DNA of 14,992 nucleotides from an uncultured Oscillibacter sp. (lineage in GTDB: Bacteria > Bacillota > Clostridia > Oscillospirales > Oscillospiraceae): assembly GCA_900542115.1 (NCBI GenBank), contig UQMC01000041.1, positions 1 to 14,992 on the forward strand. Reading direction: 5' to 3'. This document shows positions 1-7,914 of the stretch, piece after piece (within the stretch, counting starts at the first letter, position 1; the number at the start of each line of letters is the position of its first letter). Below the pieces are notes generated by a model that saw nothing but the letters and a program-made list of their open reading frames with translations, ran no database searches and was not told the DNA's origin. The position numbers and the translations under genes were made by a program.

Positions 1-113
<113 letters not shown>

Positions 114-168
114 CTAATTCATGTTGATAAAATGGTTGTTGTTAGCGGTGCATTTCATAGCACCGTTT

Positions 169-197
169 ATTTTACAATACTTTGCAAGGAAAAGCAA
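169..197 (-). promoter_or_regulatory. Internal promoter for tuf
   Basis: On the minus strand a -35 TTGCTT (192-197) is followed after 17 bases by a -10 TAAAAT (169-174). The predicted transcript would start near position 162, about 60 bases before the tuf ATG. A stem-loop of six base pairs (146-151 with 160-165) would sit at its extreme 5' end. This would give tuf extra expression above fusA, as is known for many bacteria. Confidence 0.6.
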
Positions 198-205
198 GAC
201 CTGAA

Positions 206-2311
206 TTATTCAGCCTTCTTGCCGCGCTCCTCAACGATCTTGTCGCGAATGCTCTTGGGAATTTCAGCATAGCTGTGAGGCTCCATGGTGTACTGACCAC
301 GGCCCTGCGTGTTGGAACGCAGATCGGTGGCGTAACCGAACATATTGGCCAGAGGCACCAGAGCGTCCACCTGCTGTGCGCCGGGACGAGCCTCCTGACC
401 CTGAATCTGGCCGCGGCGAGAGGTCAGATCGCCGATAACGGTGCCCAAATACTCATCAGGCACAATGACGGAGACCTTCATGATGGGCTCCAGCAGAACG
501 GGATCCGCCTTGCGCATAGCCTCCTTGAAGGCCATGGAACCGGCGATCTTAAACGCCATTTCAGAGGAGTCGACCTCGTGATAGGAGCCATCGTACAGCG
601 TGACCTTGACATCCACCACGGGGAAGCCTGCCACAACGCCGGACTGCAGGGCACCCTGAATACCGGCATCGACAGCGGGAATGAACTCCTTGGGGATGGC
701 ACCGCCGACAACGGCATTGACAAACTCGTAGCCCTTGCCGGACTCGTTGGGCTCCACGGTGATCTTGACATGGCCGTACTGACCGGAACCACCGCTCTGG
801 CGCTTGTACTTGGTATCCTGATCCACCTTCTTGCGGACAGTCTCTTTGTAAGCGACCTGCGGTGCGCCGACATTGGCCTCCACCTTGAATTCACGGAGCA
901 GACGGTCAACGATGATCTCCAGATGCAGCTCGCCCATGCCGGCGATGATGGTCTGGCCCGTCTCCTCATCGGTGTAGGTCTTGAACGTGGGGTCCTCCTC
1001 AGCCAGCTTCACCAGCGCAAGGCCCATCTTCTCCTGACCGGCCTTGGTCTTGGGCTCGATGGCAACGCGGATAACGGGCTCGGGGAAGTCCATGGACTCC
1101 AGAATCACAGGAGCCTTCTCATCGCACAGCGTATCGCCGGTGGTGGTATTCTTCAGGCCCACGGCAGCGGCGATATCGCCGGCCCAGACCTCTTCGATGT
1201 CCTCACGGTGATTGGCGTGCATCTGCAGAATACGGCCCATGCGCTCCTTCTGGTTCTTCACGCTGTTGAGCACGGAGGAACCGGTGGTCAGGTGACCGGA
1301 GTACACACGGAAGAAGCTCAGACGGCCCACATAGGGGTCAGTCATGATCTTGAAGGCCAGAGCGGAGAACGGCTCATCATCGCTGGGATGACGGTCCTCC
1401 TCCTCATCGGTCTTGGGGTTGACGCCCTTGATAGCGGGAACGTCATTGGGTGCGGGCATATAGTCCACGATAGCGTCCAGCAGCTTCTGAACGCCCTTGT
1501 TGCGGTAGGAGGTACCGCAGGTGATGGGCACCATCTCGTTGGCGATGGTCGCCTGACGGATGGCCTTGCGGATGCGGTCCTGCGCGATCTCCTTGCCCTC
1601 CAGATAGTCCTCCATAATGGAGTCATCGAACATGGAGACAGCGTCCAGGAGCTTTTCGCGGTACTCGTTGGCCAGATCCACCATATCGGCGGGAATGGCC
1701 TCAACGCGCATATCCTTGCCCATCTCATCATAATAGATGTCGGCATCCATCTCCACCAGGTCGATGATACCCTTGAAGGTATCCTCGGCGCCGATAGGCA
1801 GCTGGATGGGGACAGCGTTGCACTTGAGACGGTCATGAATCATGTGCAGAACGTTGTAGAAGTCCGCGCCCATGATGTCCATCTTGTTGACGTAGATCAT
1901 GCGGGGGACCTTGTAGTGGTCGGCCTGACGCCACACGGTCTCAGACTGGGGCTCCACGCCGCCCTTGGCGCACAGAACGGTCACAGAACCGTCCAGCACG
2001 CGCAGGGAACGCTGGACCTCAACGGTGAAGTCCACGTGGCCCGGGGTGTCGATGATGTTGATACGGGTGGAAGGGAACTGATTCTTGGAACCCTTCCAGA
2101 AGCAGGTGGTAGCAGCGGACGTAATGGTGATGCCGCGCTCCTGCTCCTGCGCCATCCAGTCCATGGTGGCGGTACCGTCATGGGTCTCACCGATCTTGTA
2201 GTTCACGCCGGTGTAGTACAGAATACGCTCGGTCGTGGTGGTCTTACCGGCATCGATGTGTGCCATGATACCGATATTGCGAACGTCTTTCAGCGGTGTT
2301 TTTCTCGGCAT
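206..2311 (-). CDS. fusA: Elongation factor G
   Basis: Encodes a 701-residue cytoplasmic translocase GTPase that moves tRNA and mRNA through the ribosome and acts with RRF in recycling. The length is typical of bacterial EF-G. The G1 motif [12 protein letters not shown] is at residues 17-28, G3 DTPGHVDFT at 88-96 and G4 NKMD at 142-145. The C-terminal part carries the expected GQYGHVKI and [10 protein letters not shown] segments of domains IV and V. The ATG has an AAGGAG site seven bases upstream and lies 15 bases after rpsG, so the two are surely co-transcribed and probably translationally linked. The gene order rpsG-fusA-tuf is the classical str operon order. Nothing in it looks broken. Confidence 0.98.
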   Translation of the reverse strand: MPRKTPLKDVRNIGIMAHIDAGKTTTTERILYYTGVNYKIGETHDGTATMDWMAQEQERGITITSAATTCFWKGSKNQFPSTRINIIDTPGHVDFTVEVQRSLRVLDGSVTVLCAKGGVEPQSETVWRQADHYKVPRMIYVNKMDIMGADFYNVLHMIHDRLKCNAVPIQLPIGAEDTFKGIIDLVEMDADIYYDEMGKDMRVEAIPADMVDLANEYREKLLDAVSMFDDSIMEDYLEGKEIAQDRIRKAIRQATIANEMVPITCGTSYRNKGVQKLLDAIVDYMPAPNDVPAIKGVNPKTDEEEDRHPSDDEPFSALAFKIMTDPYVGRLSFFRVYSGHLTTGSSVLNSVKNQKERMGRILQMHANHREDIEEVWAGDIAAAVGLKNTTTGDTLCDEKAPVILESMDFPEPVIRVAIEPKTKAGQEKMGLALVKLAEEDPTFKTYTDEETGQTIIAGMGELHLEIIVDRLLREFKVEANVGAPQVAYKETVRKKVDQDTKYKRQSGGSGQYGHVKITVEPNESGKGYEFVNAVVGGAIPKEFIPAVDAGIQGALQSGVVAGFPVVDVKVTLYDGSYHEVDSSEMAFKIAGSMAFKEAMRKADPVLLEPIMKVSVIVPDEYLGTVIGDLTSRRGQIQGQEARPGAQQVDALVPLANMFGYATDLRSNTQGRGQYTMEPHSYAEIPKSIRDKIVEERGKKAE

Positions 2312-2326
2312 ACTCTACTCCTTGCC

Positions 2327-2797
2327 TTACCAGCGGAAGTGGGCGAACGCCTTGTTGGCTTCAGCCTGCTTGTGCATTTCCTCGCGCTTCTTCACAGATG
2401 CGCCGGTGTTGTTGGCGGCGTCCATCAGCTCACCGGCCAGACGCTCGGCCATGGTACGCTCGCTGCGGGCGCGGGAATACGCGGTCAGCCAGCGCAGAGC
2501 CAGAGTCTGCCGACGGGCGGGACGGACCTCCATAGGCACCTGATAGTTGGCGCCGCCGACACGGCGGGCCTTGACCTCCAAGCTGGGCATGACATTCTCC
2601 ATAGCCTGCTGGAACACCTCAACGGGGTCCTTCTCGGTCTTCTCCTTGATCTGATCGAAAGCAGCGTAAACCACCTTCTGAGCCACACCCTTCTTGCCGT
2701 CCAGCATGACACTGTTGACCAGCTTCGTCACCAGCACACTGCCGTACATAGGATCGGGCAGAACTTCTCTCTTGGGAACATTACCTCTTCTGGGCAC
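2327..2797 (-). CDS. rpsG: 30S ribosomal protein S7
   Basis: Encodes 156 residues, the usual bacterial length, starting (M)[20 protein letters not shown]7 is a primary assembly protein for the head of the small subunit and binds the 3' domain of 16S rRNA near the E and P sites. An upstream in-frame ATG would add 18 residues ([17 protein letters not shown]) that S7 proteins lack. The GTG at 2795-2797 is chosen because it starts exactly at the family's N-terminus and has an AAGGAGGG site (2805-2812) at the right distance. It lies between rpsL, 129 bases upstream, and fusA, 15 bases downstream. In E. coli S7 regulates this operon by binding the rpsL-rpsG intercistronic RNA; whether it does here is unknown. 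Confidence 0.97.
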   Translation of the reverse strand: MPRRGNVPKREVLPDPMYGSVLVTKLVNSVMLDGKKGVAQKVVYAAFDQIKEKTEKDPVEVFQQAMENVMPSLEVKARRVGGANYQVPMEVRPARRQTLALRWLTAYSRARSERTMAERLAGELMDAANNTGASVKKREEMHKQAEANKAFAHFRW

Positions 2798-2804
2798 TTT
2801 GCTT

Positions 2805-2812
2805 CCCTCCTT
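2805..2812 (-). promoter_or_regulatory. Ribosome binding site fixing the rpsG GTG start
   Basis: AAGGAGGG on the minus strand ends seven bases before the GTG codon at 2795-2797. The longer reading frame beginning at 2851 has no comparable site, and its extra residues are not part of S7. Confidence 0.85.
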
Positions 2813-2839
2813 CTTATTATAATAGAAATCATAGGTACT

Positions 2840-2860
2840 CAGCGGTTTCATAAGCCGCTG
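2840..2860 (-). other. Stem-loop in the rpsL-rpsG gap
   Basis: A perfect six-base-pair inverted repeat (CAGCGG at 2840-2845 with CCGCTG at 2855-2860) with a nine-base loop lies inside the 129-base gap between rpsL and rpsG, about 30 bases ahead of the rpsG ribosome binding site. It lacks a U-tract, so it does not look like a terminator. It could be an RNA element for S7 feedback control or simply an RNA-processing structure; the function is inference. Confidence 0.4.
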
Positions 2861-2926
2861 TACGGCCTGCCAAAGAGGTAGTTATATATAAAACCTTTTC
2901 GGCAAAGCTCAATTTAATGGCAGAAC

Positions 2927-3343
2927 TTACTTCTGCTTGGGACGCTTGGCACCGTACTTGGAACGGCTCTGCATACGGCCCTGAACACCCTGTGCATCCA
3001 GAGTACCACGGATAATGTGATAACGAACGCCGGGGAGGTCCTTGACACGGCCGCCGCGGATCATAACAACGGAGTGCTCCTGCAGGGAGTGGCCGACGCC
3101 GGGAATGTAAGCGGTGACCTCGTAGCCGTTGGTCAGACGCACACGGGCGATCTTACGCAGTGCGGAGTTCGGCTTCTTGGGGGTCGCGGTTCTCACGGCG
3201 GTGCAGACGCCTCTCTTCTGGGGAGAAGGGAGATCGGTGGTCTTGGTCTTCAGCGTGTTCAGACCAAACTGCAGAGCGGGAGAAGTGGACTTGGAAGTCA
3301 CCTGCTCTCTGCCCTTACGGACCAGCTGGTTAAAAGTAGGCAT
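2927..3343 (-). CDS. rpsL: 30S ribosomal protein S12
   Basis: Encodes 138 residues beginning [16 protein letters not shown]12 sits at the decoding centre of the small subunit and affects accuracy and streptomycin response. The signature [11 protein letters not shown] is at residues 54-64 and [10 protein letters not shown] at 100-109. Both lysines where substitutions usually cause streptomycin resistance are present as wild type (K56 and K101 here, E. coli K43 and K88). Compared with the 124-residue E. coli protein there is an insert around residues 18-40, as in other Gram-positive S12 proteins. An ATG 13 codons upstream is rejected because the added residues are not S12-like. The chosen ATG has AAAGGAG just before it. 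It lies 91 bases after the L7Ae-like gene. Confidence 0.97.
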   Translation of the reverse strand: MPTFNQLVRKGREQVTSKSTSPALQFGLNTLKTKTTDLPSPQKRGVCTAVRTATPKKPNSALRKIARVRLTNGYEVTAYIPGVGHSLQEHSVVMIRGGRVKDLPGVRYHIIRGTLDAQGVQGRMQSRSKYGAKRPKQK

Positions 3344-3434
3344 GGATAGTTCTCCTTTCTTTGAAAATACGGCCGCTGACAATCGGCAGCCTTTATTTTT
3401 TGCGGAACGGCCAAAGCCTATTCCGAAAAAACCG

Positions 3435-3674
3435 TTATTTTTTCAGCAGGGTCACAACGGACGCGCCCACCGCGATGCCGCACAGACGCCCGAGCTGCGC
3501 CATGGTATAGGTCTCGTTGACCGGCAGCGCGCCGCAGCATTGGCGGATGCGGTCCGTCACCGCCGTATCGGCATCGCAGGCTAAGAATATTTCCTCTGCC
3601 CGCCCGTCCCGGATCGCTCTGGCGGACTGCTTCACGCCGACTACCCTTTCCCGGGACGCAAGTGCTGTCAACAC
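3435..3674 (-). CDS. L7Ae/YbxF-like ribosomal protein
   Basis: Encodes 79 residues starting (M)[19 protein letters not shown]. The pattern of GVKQ, then [16 protein letters not shown], then a C-terminal [13 protein letters not shown] is that of the bacterial L7Ae family (B. subtilis YbxF/YlxQ type). Members bind kink-turn RNA, and YbxF is encoded next to rpsL in B. subtilis. The GTG at 3672-3674 is chosen because AGGAGG (3683-3688) lies eight bases upstream and the length matches the family. Longer in-frame starts would run back through the promoter. It is the first gene of the operon here, with its own strong promoter. Its binding target is not known from the sequence. Confidence 0.88.
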   Translation of the reverse strand: MLTALASRERVVGVKQSARAIRDGRAEEIFLACDADTAVTDRIRQCCGALPVNETYTMAQLGRLCGIAVGASVVTLLKK

Positions 3675-3682
3675 AGGGGAGA

Positions 3683-3688
3683 CCTCCT
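3683..3688 (-). promoter_or_regulatory. Ribosome binding site fixing the L7Ae-like GTG start
   Basis: A perfect AGGAGG on the minus strand is separated by eight bases from the GTG codon. It makes the longer reading frame (to 3764), which would start inside the -35 hexamer, untenable. Confidence 0.85.
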
Positions 3689-3735
3689 GAAAATACATGG
3701 CAAAATCCGTGGAATCATAGTCCACGCAGTTTGAA

Positions 3736-3764
3736 ATTATAGCATGGGTGTCCAAGCTCGTCAA
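3736..3764 (-). promoter_or_regulatory. Main promoter of the L7Ae-rpsL-rpsG-fusA-tuf operon
   Basis: On the minus strand TTGACG (3759-3764), a 17-base spacer and TATAAT (3736-3741) form a near-consensus sigma-A promoter. Transcription should start around 3729, giving a leader of about 55 bases. No rpoC gene lies upstream, so this operon starts here rather than continuing from an rpoBC transcript. Confidence 0.85.
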
Positions 3765-3931
3765 GCATTTTTCAAAAATAATCTTTGCTTTTTGTGCCTT
3801 TCTTCACTTTTCGCAAGTTTCCGGCGTTTTTTCGTCTGTTTTCCGTCATTTTTTCGGAAACCGCCTGTCTCTGTCACTCCTACGCCGTGTTGAAAGCTCT
3901 CCCACCCGAAAGCCACCCGCTTTCTGTGCCC
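3765..3931. other. Intergenic stretch, no gene seen
   Basis: Together with the flanking promoter and terminator this belongs to a gene-free gap of 329 bases between the L7Ae-like gene and the HIT gene. Frames through it translate into low-complexity Phe/Ser-rich or Lys/Arg-rich peptides without a convincing ribosome binding site. The only repeat noticed is a direct repeat of CCACCCG (3902-3908 and 3913-3919), too short to interpret. Confidence 0.5.
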
Positions 3932-3966
3932 AAGAAAAAGCGGCATGGCAAATGCCATGCCGCTTT
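3932..3966 (-). terminator. Rho-independent terminator of the alaS-cupin-HIT operon
   Basis: A perfect 14-base inverted repeat (3937-3950 with 3953-3966, core AGCGGCATGGCA) is followed on the minus strand by TTTTTCTT. It sits 37 bases after the HIT gene stop codon and closes that operon before the str promoter. Confidence 0.9.
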
Positions 3967-4003
3967 AGACTGCCGTAAAAACGACGCCGCCGCTATTGCG
4001 AAA

Positions 4004-4342
4004 TCAGCCCGGAGGCCAAGTCATATCCCGGCCGGACAGCACATGGAAGTGCAGGTGGAACACGCTCTGTCCCGCCTGCTCCCCGATGTTGGACACCACG
4101 CGGTAGCTCTCCAGACCCAGCTCCTTCGCCAGCTTGGCAATGACCTCAAAAATGTGGGCCACTACGGCGCTGTTTTCCGCCGTGACAGCGGAAACAGAGG
4201 CAATGTGGGCCTTGGGAATCACCAGAAAGTGTACAGGGGCCTGGGGTGCGATGTCATAAAAGGCATAGCACAGCTCGTCCTCATAGACCTTGTTGCTGGG
4301 AATTTCCCCGGCGCTGATCTTACAAAACAGGCAATCGCTCAT
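4004..4342 (-). CDS. HIT-family nucleotide-binding hydrolase (HinT-like)
   Basis: Encodes 112 residues starting MSDCLFCKISAGEIPSNKVY. The histidine-triad motif HLHFH is at residues 96-100. An N-terminal CxxC (C4, C7) is typical of the HinT branch, which hydrolyses nucleoside 5'-phosphoramidates and aminoacyl-adenylates in the cytoplasm. The second ATG is chosen because AAAGGAG is eight bases upstream; an ATG three codons earlier is too close to that site. The gene is last in the T-box operon alaS-cupin-HIT, 27 bases after the cupin gene, and is followed by a terminator. E. coli HinT is known to cleave lysyl-AMP made by lysyl-tRNA synthetase, so pairing with alaS is suggestive; the link to alanyl-AMP is my inference. 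Confidence 0.93.
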   Translation of the reverse strand: MSDCLFCKISAGEIPSNKVYEDELCYAFYDIAPQAPVHFLVIPKAHIASVSAVTAENSAVVAHIFEVIAKLAKELGLESYRVVSNIGEQAGQSVFHLHFHVLSGRDMTWPPG

Positions 4343-4369
4343 ATCATTCACTCCTTTCGCAGTTCGTTC

Positions 4370-4705
4370 TTATTTCGTATGCTCCGGCACCACGGCAAAG
4401 GTCACCAGATCCTCCGTCCCATCGTTGATGAGCGTGTGGCTGGAGCCTCTGGGGCAGTAATGACAGGTGCCGGGCGTTACCCGCTCCCACACTCCGTCAC
4501 AGAGCACCTTGCCCGTGCCGGAGAGGAAATACATGATCTCGCTGCTGGTCTCATGGGTGTGCAGGCCGATGGAAGCCCCCGGTGTCAGGACGCTTCGCAT
4601 GATTTTATTGTCCGCGTCGGTCACGGACTGTAATTGGGCCTCGCCCTCGCCGCCCTTCATGTGGGGCACAACGGTGCGCGCAAGCTCGTCAAAACGAATC
4701 AGCAT
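4370..4705 (-). CDS. Small single-domain cupin protein
   Basis: Encodes 111 residues forming one cupin barrel. The first cupin motif contains GLHTHETSSEIMYFLSGTG, with likely metal ligands H49, H51 and E56. The second motif contains PRGSSHTLINDG with H90. This is the full four-ligand set of a metal-binding cupin_2 domain. Substrate and reaction cannot be told from the sequence. The gene starts 11 bases after the alaS stop codon, and its GAGGAG ribosome binding site abuts the alaS TAA, so translation is probably coupled. It shares the alanine T-box leader with alaS and is followed by the HIT gene. A sugar-related, oxidative or purely sensing role are all possible. Confidence 0.88.
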   Translation of the reverse strand: MLIRFDELARTVVPHMKGGEGEAQLQSVTDADNKIMRSVLTPGASIGLHTHETSSEIMYFLSGTGKVLCDGVWERVTPGTCHYCPRGSSHTLINDGTEDLVTFAVVPEHTK

Positions 4706-4716
4706 ACGCGCTCCTC

Positions 4717-7383
4717 TTACAGCTTACCGGCCACGAAATCGTCCACGGCCGCCAGCGCATCGTCCACCTTGCTGGGCTCCGTGCCGCCGCCCATGGCGGA
4801 GTCTGGCTTGCCGCCGCCCTTGCCGCCGCAGATGGGCGCAATGGCCTTGATGATATCGCCGGCCTTAATGCCCCGGGCCACGGCGTCCTTGCCGCAGACC
4901 GCCAGCAGCGTTACCTTGCCCTCGTTGACAGAGGCCAGAACGCCTACCACACCGGGCTCCTTGTCCCGGAGGAAATCGCCCTGCTTGCGCATGGCGGCAG
5001 CGTCCAGACCGTCCCGCTGGGCGGTGATGACCTTCAGGCCGCCCACATCCTTGGCGGACATCAGGAAGCTCCGGGCCTCGCCCAGAGACGCCTCCTCCTT
5101 GAACTTCTCCAGCGCGTGGCGCAGTTCCTTCATTTCATTCATCTGCTGCTCCAGACGGCTCTCCAGCTCGCCGGGGTTCGTCTTGAACATCTGGGCGATG
5201 TGGAACAGCACCTGCTGGTTGCGGTTCACGGTGTCCAGCGTCAGCTGGCCCACGGTAGCCTCGATCCGGCGGACGCCGGAGGCAACGGATGCCTCGCTCT
5301 TGATGCGGAAGGGACCCACCTTAGCGGTGTTATCCACATGGGTGCCGCCGCAGAATTCCATGGACACGCCGCCCATTTCCACCACGCGGACCACGTCGCT
5401 ATACTTCTCGCCGAACATGGCCACAGCGCCCTTCTTCTTGGCCTCCTCAATGGGAAGGACCTCCGTCACCACGGGGATGCCCTCCAGAATGGCATCGTTG
5501 ACGATCTGATCCACCTGCGCAAGCTGCTCCGGGGTAATGGCCTCAAAGTGGGTGAAGTCAAACCGCAGCCGGTCGGGCTCCACCAGAGAGCCGGCCTGAT
5601 GCACATGGTCGCCCAGCACCTTCTTCAGCGCAGCGTCCAACAGGTGCGTGGCGCTGTGGGCACGCCGGACGCCCTTGCGGCGTTCGGTATCGATGGAGGC
5701 CGTTACAGTCTCCCCCACCTTGAACTCGCCGGAGACCACCTTGCCGTAGTGCATGAACTTGCCGCCCTTGTTCTTCTGGACGTTATTGACCTCAAATCTG
5801 GCATTGCCGCAGGTGATGACGCCGTGGTCGGCCACCTGACCGCCCATTTCAGCGTAGAACGGCGTCTTGTCCAGCACCACAATGCCCTCCACGCCGCTCA
5901 TCAGCTCCTCGGCCTGCTCGTTTTCCACTACCAGCGCAACGATTTTAGCATCGTCTACGGTATCATGGTCATAGCCCACAAACTCCGTGGAGGGAATGTC
6001 CTTGCCGAACTCCACACCGGCCCAGCCCAGATCGCCCAGAGCTTTCCGGGCCTCACGGGCGCGGGTCTTCTGTTCCTGCATCTCCCGGTCGAAAGCGGCG
6101 CGGTCCAGCGTCATGCCCTCGTCCTCCACCATCTCCACCGTCAGGTCAATGGGGAAGCCGTAGGTATCGTACAGCTTGAAAGCGTCCGCGCCGGAGAACG
6201 TGGTCTCGCCCTTGGCCTTGTGCTCTGCCAGCAGGTCGGCGAAGATTCTCATGCCGCCGTCAATGGTCTTGGAGAAGTTCTCCTCCTCCACCCGGATGAC
6301 CTTGGTGATATAGGCCTGACGCTCCCGCAGTTCGGGATAGTGGCCCTCGTTTTCGTGAACAACGGTGTCCACCACCTCATACAGGAAGGGCTTGTTGACG
6401 CCCAGCAGCTTGCCGTGGCGGGCGGCCCGGCGCAGCAGGCGGCGCAGCACGTAGCCCCGGCCCTCATTGGAGGGCAGCACACCGTCGCAGATCATGAAGC
6501 TGGCAGAACGGATATGGTCGGTGATGACCCGGAGGGATACGTCCTTCTCCTGGCTCTGGCCGTAGCTGGCGCCGGTGATCTCCGTAACCTTATTGGTAAT
6601 GTTCATCACGGTGTCCACATCGAACAGAGAGTTCACATTCTGGCAGACAACAGCCAGACGCTCAAGGCCCATACCGGTATCGATGTTCTTCTGCTTCAGC
6701 ACAGTGTAGTGGTCATGACCATCGTTGTCAAACTGAGAGAACACCAGATTCCAAACTTCCATATAGCGGTCGCAGTCGCAACCCACAGTGCAGCCGGGCT
6801 TGCCGCAGCCGTACTTCTCACCGCGGTCATAGTATATCTCAGAGCAGGGACCGCAGGGGCCGGAGCCATGCTCCCAGAAGTTGTCCTCCTTGCCGAATTT
6901 GAAGATACGGTCTTCGGGAATGCCAATATCCTCGTGCCAGATGCGGAAAGCCTCTTCATCAACAGGTGTTGTCTCATTACCTGCAAATACAGAGGGATAC
7001 AGGCGATTGGGATCCAGTCCCACCCACTCGGGAGAGGTCAGAAATTCCCAAGCCCACCGAATGGCCTCTTTCTTAAAGTAATCTCCAAAGGAGAAGTTGC
7101 CCAGCATCTCAAAATAGGTGCCGTGGCGGGCCGTGTGGCCGATGTTTTCAATATCGCCGGTGCGGATGCACTTCTGGCAGGTAGTGACCCGGTGCCGGGG
7201 CGGCTCCTGCTCGCCGGTGAAATAGGGCTTCATAGGCGCCATACCGGAGTTGATGAGCAGCAGGCTGGCATCACTCTGGGGAATCAGGGAAAAGCTGGGC
7301 AGGCGCAGATGGCCCTTGGTCTCGAAAAAGTGCAGGAACATCTCCCGCAGTTCGTTGAGGCCATAGTACTTGGGTTCAGACAT
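4717..7383 (-). CDS. alaS: Alanyl-tRNA synthetase
   Basis: Encodes an 888-residue class II synthetase that charges tRNA-Ala in the cytoplasm. The catalytic domain opens with LREMFLHFFETKGH. An extra cysteine cluster (C177, C180, C193, C198, C202, C204) resembles the Zn-binding insert common in clostridial AlaRS. The editing domain has the metal-binding HSATH (576-580) and C678/H682 in CGGTH, so mischarged Ser/Gly-tRNA-Ala can be cleared. The C-Ala domain ends with a glycine-rich stretch (853-867). All parts are intact. The start MSEPKYYGLNELREMF is preferred over an ATG 27 codons upstream because GGAGGA at 7391-7396 is seven bases before it. Expression is controlled by the upstream T-box; the cupin and HIT genes follow. 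Confidence 0.98.
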   Translation of the reverse strand: MSEPKYYGLNELREMFLHFFETKGHLRLPSFSLIPQSDASLLLINSGMAPMKPYFTGEQEPPRHRVTTCQKCIRTGDIENIGHTARHGTYFEMLGNFSFGDYFKKEAIRWAWEFLTSPEWVGLDPNRLYPSVFAGNETTPVDEEAFRIWHEDIGIPEDRIFKFGKEDNFWEHGSGPCGPCSEIYYDRGEKYGCGKPGCTVGCDCDRYMEVWNLVFSQFDNDGHDHYTVLKQKNIDTGMGLERLAVVCQNVNSLFDVDTVMNITNKVTEITGASYGQSQEKDVSLRVITDHIRSASFMICDGVLPSNEGRGYVLRRLLRRAARHGKLLGVNKPFLYEVVDTVVHENEGHYPELRERQAYITKVIRVEEENFSKTIDGGMRIFADLLAEHKAKGETTFSGADAFKLYDTYGFPIDLTVEMVEDEGMTLDRAAFDREMQEQKTRAREARKALGDLGWAGVEFGKDIPSTEFVGYDHDTVDDAKIVALVVENEQAEELMSGVEGIVVLDKTPFYAEMGGQVADHGVITCGNARFEVNNVQKNKGGKFMHYGKVVSGEFKVGETVTASIDTERRKGVRRAHSATHLLDAALKKVLGDHVHQAGSLVEPDRLRFDFTHFEAITPEQLAQVDQIVNDAILEGIPVVTEVLPIEEAKKKGAVAMFGEKYSDVVRVVEMGGVSMEFCGGTHVDNTAKVGPFRIKSEASVASGVRRIEATVGQLTLDTVNRNQQVLFHIAQMFKTNPGELESRLEQQMNEMKELRHALEKFKEEASLGEARSFLMSAKDVGGLKVITAQRDGLDAAAMRKQGDFLRDKEPGVVGVLASVNEGKVTLLAVCGKDAVARGIKAGDIIKAIAPICGGKGGGKPDSAMGGGTEPSKVDDALAAVDDFVAGKL

Positions 7384-7390
7384 ATTCATT

Positions 7391-7396
7391 TCCTCC
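7391..7396 (-). promoter_or_regulatory. Ribosome binding site fixing the alaS start
   Basis: GGAGGA on the minus strand is seven bases before the ATG at 7381-7383. The alternative start at 7464 has no such site and would place extra residues before the conserved N-terminus. Confidence 0.8.
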
Positions 7397-7489
7397 ATTT
7401 TTATGTAAATTTCTTGATTTTTGACTGTAAACCGGATTTCCGGCCGGAATGGAACCGTTGGCAACGTTCCACGGCGGCTTTCTTACCGA

Positions 7490-7529
7490 AAAATAAAATG
7501 CTCCGCCCCGGACATAGGGGCGAAGCATT
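7490..7529 (-). terminator. T-box-controlled attenuator terminator
   Basis: A 13-base-pair stem (7497-7509 with 7517-7529, one mismatch, GCTTCGCCCC pairing with GGGGCGGAGC) with a seven-base loop is followed on the minus strand by TTATTTTT. It overlaps the region needed by the T-box antiterminator, as expected for regulated termination ahead of alaS. Confidence 0.9.
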
Positions 7530-7730
7530 GCTTCACGGTACCACCCTAATTATCCCCCATCCTTGGGGACATCTTAGCCACCGGTAACGGCGTGACCCGT
7601 CCCGCTCACCGCGGGCCGCTCCGAAGCGGCTGCTTCCCGGCGTAGGTAAGGGACTTGCACCAAATCTCCCTCTCGCTGATCCGGTTTCGGAAAGCTGACT
7701 TCATCCAAGCGTTTTTAAAGATTGAATACA
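7497..7730 (-). ncRNA. T-box riboswitch leader of alaS
   Basis: The minus strand carries the conserved 14-base T-box AGGGTGGTACCGTG (7534-7547), followed directly by a terminator stem. The TGGT would pair with the ACCA end of uncharged tRNA, fitting the discriminator A of tRNA-Ala. Further upstream are Stem I-type sequences (AGCGAGAGGG and TTGGTGCAAG around 7650-7677) and a Stem III-like region. When uncharged tRNA-Ala binds, the antiterminator forms and alaS, cupin and HIT are transcribed. The specifier is likely within GCAGCC (7628-7633), two adjacent alanine codons, but I could not fold Stem I with certainty. The 5' end is inferred from the promoter. Confidence 0.92.
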
Positions 7731-7736
7731 GAAGTC

Positions 7737-7764
7737 ATTATACCGTTTTTCCGACTGTTGTCAA
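7737..7764 (-). promoter_or_regulatory. Promoter of the T-box/alaS operon
   Basis: On the minus strand a perfect TTGACA (7759-7764) and a perfect TATAAT (7737-7742) are separated by 16 bases. Transcription should start near 7730, immediately before the T-box structure. Confidence 0.88.
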
Positions 7765-7854
7765 GGTTTTTCCCCATGTCCTGTCCCGGATTTTGAAGGG
7801 GCGGCAGCCCATCCCCGGATTTTCAATCATCTTGAAGCATCCGGAGAAATCTGG

Positions 7855-7875
7855 TATCCTTTATTATACAGGATA
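7855..7875. promoter_or_regulatory. 21-bp dyad ahead of the small membrane protein gene
   Basis: TATCCTTTA, a TTA centre and TACAGGATA form an inverted repeat matching at eight of nine positions. It lies 40 bases before the ATG of the gene at 7915 and overlaps possible -10 sequences (TATCCT at 7855-7860, paired with TTGAAG at 7832-7837 by a 17-base spacer, or TATTAT at 7862-7867). It could be an operator for that gene. The regulator is unknown and the promoter assignment is weak. Confidence 0.4.
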
Positions 7876-7914
7876 GAATCAACAAAAATCGGAACTGACG
7901 GAGGTGTGATAACC

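Noticed and set aside
182..2881. An 899-codon plus-strand open frame running antisense to fusA and rpsG
   Set aside because: It is the mirror of strongly conserved genes, His/Gly/Leu-rich without any domain, with no ribosome binding site. Long antisense frames are common opposite GC-rich coding sequence.
7449..7470. Palindromic GGAAC...GTTCC near the alaS leader, considered as a LexA box
   Set aside because: The arms are ten bases apart instead of four, and it lies within the transcribed leader after the T-box terminator. It is more likely a small RNA hairpin or chance.
5116..7587. An 823-codon plus-strand open frame antisense to alaS
   Set aside because: Same reason: low-complexity His/Leu/Val-rich translation opposite a fully recognised alaS; it even runs into the T-box leader.
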